NCBI GenBank assembly: GCA_008501785.1
Contig: QQUD01000948.1
Coordinates: forward strand, 1 to 17,900
Origin: Chloroflexota bacterium
GTDB lineage: Bacteria > Chloroflexota > Anaerolineae > Promineifilales > Promineifilaceae
Reading direction: 5' to 3'
Length of the DNA: 17,900 nt
Of the stretch, positions 15,283 through 17,900 are shown piece after piece. Made by a program: the position numbers and the translations under genes. The notes under the pieces were generated by a model, which saw only the letters and a list, made by a program, of their open reading frames with translations, had not been told where the DNA came from and searched no databases. The stretch's first letter is position 1. Each line of letters begins with the position of its first letter.

Positions 15283-15315
15283 AACCTCCCGGAGGTGCCG
15301 CACCTCCGGGAGGTT
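15283..15315. repeat. AACCTCCCGGAG hairpin element, copy 2 (between permease and ATPase genes)
   Basis: AACCTCCCGGAGGTG (15283-15297) pairs perfectly with CACCTCCGGGAGGTT (15301-15315) around a CCG loop. This is a 15-bp stem and one of the most stable structures in the window. It lies 12 bp after the permease stop and 17 bp before the ATPase start. There is no T-run, so it is not an obvious terminator. Confidence 0.85.
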
Positions 15316-15332
15316 AAATCAATAGGTAATCT

Positions 15333-16070
15333 ATGATTAAACAACTATTTCGGTCAGAAACGGCCGTTTCTACCCACACAACCGGCCCCCTCATCAACCT
15401 GCGTGATGTCAAAAAGGCATACCAGACACCGGCTGGTGACTTTTTTGCGCTGAAGAGGATTGATTTACAAGTTGAGCAGGGTGAATTCGTAGCCATGCTG
15501 GGCAAATCTGGTGCAGGTAAATCGACTTTGATTAACATGATGACCGGCATTGATGCGCCTACCGGTGGTGAAATTATGATTGGCGGTCAGGCCGTGCACC
15601 ACATGAGCGAAGCCCAAATCACCAACTGGCGTGGGCGTAACGTAGGCGTCATCTTTCAGTTTTTTCAGCTCATGCCCATGCTCACCTGTGCCCAAAATGT
15701 GATGCTGCCCATGGATTTTGCCAACCGCTACAAGACACCCAAAGAACGTTACGAGCGTGCCGCTTATTTGTTGGAGCAGGTCGAAATTCCTGAACAGGCA
15801 GACAAACTGCCATCGGCTGTGTCTGGTGGTCAGCGCCAACGCGTGGCAATTGCGCGGGCGTTGGCGAATGATCCCGATTTTCTCGCCGCTGATGAGCCAA
15901 CCGGCAGCCTAGACTCAAAAACGGCCGATGCAGTGTTTGGTGTGTTTGAAAAGCTGGTCGATGAAGGCAAAACGATTTTTATGGCGACGCATGACCATGA
16001 GTTAGCGTCACGAGTGTCGCGGGTGATGCATATTGCTGATGGAAAGATTAAAGAGAACAATGAATTGTGA
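15333..16070 (+). CDS. LolD/MacB-type ABC ATPase (copy 1)
   Basis: The 245-residue ATPase partners the permease just upstream. Walker [10 protein letters not shown] (57-65), the Q-loop within [10 protein letters not shown] (106-115), signature VSGGQRQR (163-170), Walker [13 protein letters not shown] (183-194) and switch H220 are intact. The first 20 residues are not conserved and contain the palindrome-encoded S-E-T-A-V. The last codons (N-N-E-L-stop) lie inside the left arm of an inverted repeat that begins near 16059, so the native C-terminus may have been replaced by repeat sequence. No strong ribosome binding site; the hairpin at 15283-15315 intervenes. The following gene is a paralogue. 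Confidence 0.93.
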   Translation: MIKQLFRSETAVSTHTTGPLINLRDVKKAYQTPAGDFFALKRIDLQVEQGEFVAMLGKSGAGKSTLINMMTGIDAPTGGEIMIGGQAVHHMSEAQITNWRGRNVGVIFQFFQLMPMLTCAQNVMLPMDFANRYKTPKERYERAAYLLEQVEIPEQADKLPSAVSGGQRQRVAIARALANDPDFLAADEPTGSLDSKTADAVFGVFEKLVDEGKTIFMATHDHELASRVSRVMHIADGKIKENNEL

Positions 16071-16143
16071 ATAATTAATAATGAATTGTGAAGTGGGGTG
16101 GTTTCATTCACAGTTCACAATTCGTTATTCACAATTCATTATT
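16059..16143. repeat. Inverted-repeat element between the two ATPase genes
   Basis: AATAATGAATTGTGAA (16077-16092) is matched by a perfect 16-bp inverted copy at 16128-16143. The left arm is itself doubled (AATGAATTGTGAA at 16059-16071 and again at 16080-16092), and the right arm holds a second half-copy (TTCACAATTCGTTATT, 16115-16130). The first ATPase stop codon (16068-16070) lies within it. A related single arm occurs at 10525-10544. It has the size and AT-rich form of a small non-coding repeat, without a transposase. Confidence 0.7.
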
Positions 16144-16159
16144 TCTTCGGAGATATTGA

Positions 16160-16930
16160 ATGTTACTTGATTGGAAACGAATACGATTTGGCGAAAACGG
16201 CCGTTCCACCCTCTCCCCCGCCATCTACCAAACCGTGCCTGCTGACGGCATGATTGATTTGCGCGGTATTGAGAAGGCATATGAAACCGACGCTGGCCCA
16301 TTTTTAGCCCTCAAAGACATTGACTTAAAAGTGGGTGAGGGTGAATTTGTGGCGGTAGTTGGTAAATCTGGCAGTGGCAAATCAACCTTGATCAATATGT
16401 TTACCGGCATTGACCATCCCACCAAAGGTGAAGTGATTGTGGCCAACACCCCTATTCGCCAGCTCGACGAAGGGCAAATGGCTGAATGGCGCGGCAAGCA
16501 CATGGGCATCATTTTTCAATTTTTTCAACTGCTGCCTACGCTCACCATCATCGAAAATGTAATGATTCCGATGGACTTGGCCGACCTGTACGACCTCGAT
16601 GAGCGATATGATCGTGCCATGCATTTGCTGGAACAGATGCAAATGGCTGACGATGCCCACAAATTCCCCCGCGCCGTTTCCGGTGGTCAGCAGCAGCGTG
16701 CTGCCATCGCCCGTGCGCTTGCCAATGACCCGCCGATTTTGGTTGCTGACGAACCTACAGGGAATTTGGATTCGAAAACGGCCGTAACCATCTTCGACCT
16801 CTTCGCCTCCCTGGTAGACAACGGCAAAACCATCCTCATGGTGACGCACGACAACGATCTCGCCAACCAGGCCGGACGCAAAGTGACAATTGCAGACGGC
16901 CGTATTGTAAACGAGGTCGTGCGTCGTTGA
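16160..16930 (+). CDS. LolD/MacB-type ABC ATPase (copy 2)
   Basis: The 256-residue paralogue of the ATPase before it has Walker [10 protein letters not shown] (68-76), a Q-loop within [10 protein letters not shown] (117-126), signature VSGGQQQR (173-180), Walker [13 protein letters not shown] (193-204) and switch H230. CGGAG stands seven bases before the ATG. The N-terminal 30 residues differ from copy 1 and include palindrome-encoded E-N-G-R-S. The 3' end (from 16788) has a second copy at 17746-17888. With copy 1 it may form a heterodimeric motor for the single double-size permease, or serve another permease. Confidence 0.93.
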   Translation: MLLDWKRIRFGENGRSTLSPAIYQTVPADGMIDLRGIEKAYETDAGPFLALKDIDLKVGEGEFVAVVGKSGSGKSTLINMFTGIDHPTKGEVIVANTPIRQLDEGQMAEWRGKHMGIIFQFFQLLPTLTIIENVMIPMDLADLYDLDERYDRAMHLLEQMQMADDAHKFPRAVSGGQQQRAAIARALANDPPILVADEPTGNLDSKTAVTIFDLFASLVDNGKTILMVTHDNDLANQAGRKVTIADGRIVNEVVRR

Positions 16931-16943
16931 GCCGGTGCATCTA

Positions 16944-16958
16944 TGTTATAATTTAAAC
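16944..16958 (+). promoter_or_regulatory. Extended -10 promoter giving a leaderless transcript
   Basis: TGTTATAAT (16944-16952) is a perfect extended -10 element. A start site about seven bases after it falls on the A of the ATG at 16959, so the mRNA would have essentially no 5' leader. That agrees with the lack of a ribosome binding site. The best upstream match, TTGAGC (16927-16932), is only 14 bases away and overlaps the ATPase stop. Confidence 0.55.
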
Positions 16959-17180
16959 ATGGATGCATCAGATGCGCAGGCATATGTTGGGCGATGGCAA
17001 GCAGTCTCAAAACTCAAACAGTTAGAATCCCATCCAGTTTCGCCTACCGAAAATTGGCGACGGCTAAACGCGATTAAACGGCGTGCTGCTCGCCTGGGTA
17101 TCACACGGAAAGATGACGACGGGGAAATGGAAATCTACTTGCTGTGGGCCAAACTAAAGGCAAACTATGCCCCAAATTGA
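16959..17180 (+). CDS. Small protein of unknown function paired with a nucleotidyltransferase
   Basis: The 73-residue protein is highly charged and mostly helical by composition (VGRWQAVSKLKQLE, NWRRLNAIKRRAARLG, EMEIYLLWAKLKANY), with no cysteine and no membrane segment. I do not recognise a family. The frame could begin at GTG 16935, but the extended -10 element overlaps that stretch, so ATG 16959 is chosen. Its stop overlaps the nucleotidyltransferase start by 14 bp, which indicates translational coupling and a joint function. The basic helix (KRRAARLG) would suit nucleic-acid or partner binding. An antitoxin role is inferred only from position, and it does not resemble the winged-helix antitoxin AbiEi. 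Confidence 0.65.
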   Translation: MDASDAQAYVGRWQAVSKLKQLESHPVSPTENWRRLNAIKRRAARLGITRKDDDGEMEIYLLWAKLKANYAPN

Positions 17181-17742
17181 ACAGCAAAACGCATTCCATG
17201 ATCCACTTGAAGCGTTTGGAAAGTTATTATCCCGCTTTGGCGATCAGGGTGTTGTGATTGGCGGGATTGCAGTGAGTCTTTTGGGAGAAGCTCGATTCAC
17301 GGAGGACCTGGATGCAATGGTCTTGCTTTCCATAGAAGATATCCCTCGTTTTTTGATGGCAGCCCAACAAGAAGGAATTGAACCACGCATTTCAGATGCA
17401 GAAGTTTTTGCACGGCAAAATCGGGTTTTGCTCTTACGTCATTCCCTCTCTCAAACAGATATAGATATTTCGCTTGGTATTTTGCCATTTGAGCAGGAAA
17501 TGGTTGAAAGAAGTATGGTTTACAAGGTGGATGATTCGTTGCAAATCCGTTTGCCAACACCTGAAGATTTGATCATCATGAAAGCGGTTGCCCATCGCCC
17601 CAAAGACCTGTTGGACATTCAGGGAATTATTCAAAGCCATCCTAATCTAGATCGAGAGCGCATTCAAAATTGGGTTTCTCAATTTGCAGAACTCTTAGAA
17701 AATCCAGAAATTTGGGAAGATATAGCTAAAATGCTTTTTTGA
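17167..17742 (+). CDS. Nucleotidyltransferase of the AbiEii/MNT toxin-like superfamily
   Basis: The 191-residue protein has the polymerase-beta-like nucleotidyltransferase pattern: GGIAVSLLGEARFTEDLDAMV (G32-G33, R43, T45, metal ligands D47 and D49), a third acidic strand TDIDISLG (D98, D100), then LPTPEDLIIMKAVAHRPKDLLDI (K139, R144, D147, D150). This combination is typical of nucleotidyltransferases found in toxin-antitoxin and phage-defence pairs, which transfer nucleotides to tRNA or protein. AAAGG lies six bases before the ATG inside the preceding gene. No transposase or phage gene is nearby. The pair interrupts the end of the ABC transporter operon and is flanked by duplicated ATPase sequence, as expected for an acquired cassette. 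Catalytic residues look intact; target unknown. Confidence 0.8.
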   Translation: MPQIEQQNAFHDPLEAFGKLLSRFGDQGVVIGGIAVSLLGEARFTEDLDAMVLLSIEDIPRFLMAAQQEGIEPRISDAEVFARQNRVLLLRHSLSQTDIDISLGILPFEQEMVERSMVYKVDDSLQIRLPTPEDLIIMKAVAHRPKDLLDIQGIIQSHPNLDRERIQNWVSQFAELLENPEIWEDIAKMLF

Positions 17743-17745
17743 TTT

Positions 17746-17888
17746 CCATCTTCGACCTCTTCGCCTCCCTGGTAGACAACGGCAAAACCATCCTCATGGT
17801 CACACACGACAACGATCTCGCCCCCCAGGCCGGCCGCACAGTGACACTTAGCGACGGCCGTATTGTGAACGACGTTGTGCGCAGTTAA
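17746..17888 (+). pseudogene. Decayed copy of the ATPase 3' end
   Basis: This stretch aligns without gaps to 16788-16930, the last 48 codons of the second ATPase, with 16 mismatches in 143 (about 89%). The first 55 bases are identical, then divergence rises. It still reads in frame ([14 protein letters not shown] through MVTHDNDLA to a TAA at 17886), but it lacks the Walker motifs and any start. It begins 4 bp after the nucleotidyltransferase stop. Confidence 0.9.
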
Positions 17889-17900
17889 GTGCACCGCACC

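Noticed and set aside
17746..17888. Functional small gene
   Set aside because: It lacks a start codon context and all nucleotide-binding motifs. It is a duplicated ATPase tail.

Overview
The window looks like a stretch of chromosome from an uncultured-type Chloroflexota bacterium, probably Anaerolineae or a relative. This is an inference from the V4R protein beside CheY-like regulators, a secreted protein ending in a FLPLIRK-type tail, the mixed GC content (roughly half) and many short intergenic repeats. No rRNA, tRNA, CRISPR array or insertion sequence was seen. Three loci carry broken frames (1-798, about 860-1128, 7945-8706), so either this strain is shedding genes or the assembly has small errors. 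Layout: (1) 1-1130 (+): a metallophosphoesterase whose frame is interrupted by TAG inside its first metal motif, then a C-terminal scrap of an esterase-like phytase-family protein, then a strong bidirectional terminator. (2) 1178-5634 (-): a three-gene ABC importer operon, read as lipoprotein binding protein, fused two-domain permease, then ATPase. It is of the ferric iron / 2-aminoethylphosphonate type, and the permease carries a large extra membrane insert. (3) 5936-7758: two 129-residue CheY-like receivers (-), 56% identical, flanking a V4R-domain protein (+). (4) 7945-9229 (+): a secreted protein of unknown function with out-of-frame ends, a terminator, and a small three-helix membrane protein. 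(5) 9338-10471 (-): a THUMP-domain 23S rRNA (guanine-N2) methyltransferase. (6) 10579-12546 (-): a NarL-family response regulator and its DesK/NarX-type histidine kinase, divergent from (7) 12883-16930 (+): a MacB/FtsX-type permease with two LolD/MacB-type ATPases. (8) 16959-17742 (+): a 72-residue protein and an overlapping nucleotidyltransferase of the AbiEii/MNT kind, apparently leaderless and resembling a toxin-antitoxin or defence pair. It is bracketed by a second, decayed copy of the 3' end of the preceding ATPase gene (17746-17888). The most striking signal is a DNA word. The 10-bp palindrome AACGGCCGTT occurs 15 times, against about 0.02 expected by chance, and its core ACGGCCGT occurs 23 times, inside and between genes and in all three reading frames. 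It behaves like a highly iterated palindrome (compare HIP1 of cyanobacteria). Other repeats include two copies of an AACCTCCCGGAG hairpin inside ABC operons and several short-period tandem repeats in gene-start regions. Functionally, the kinase-regulator pair probably senses an envelope signal and controls the divergent MacB-like transporter.
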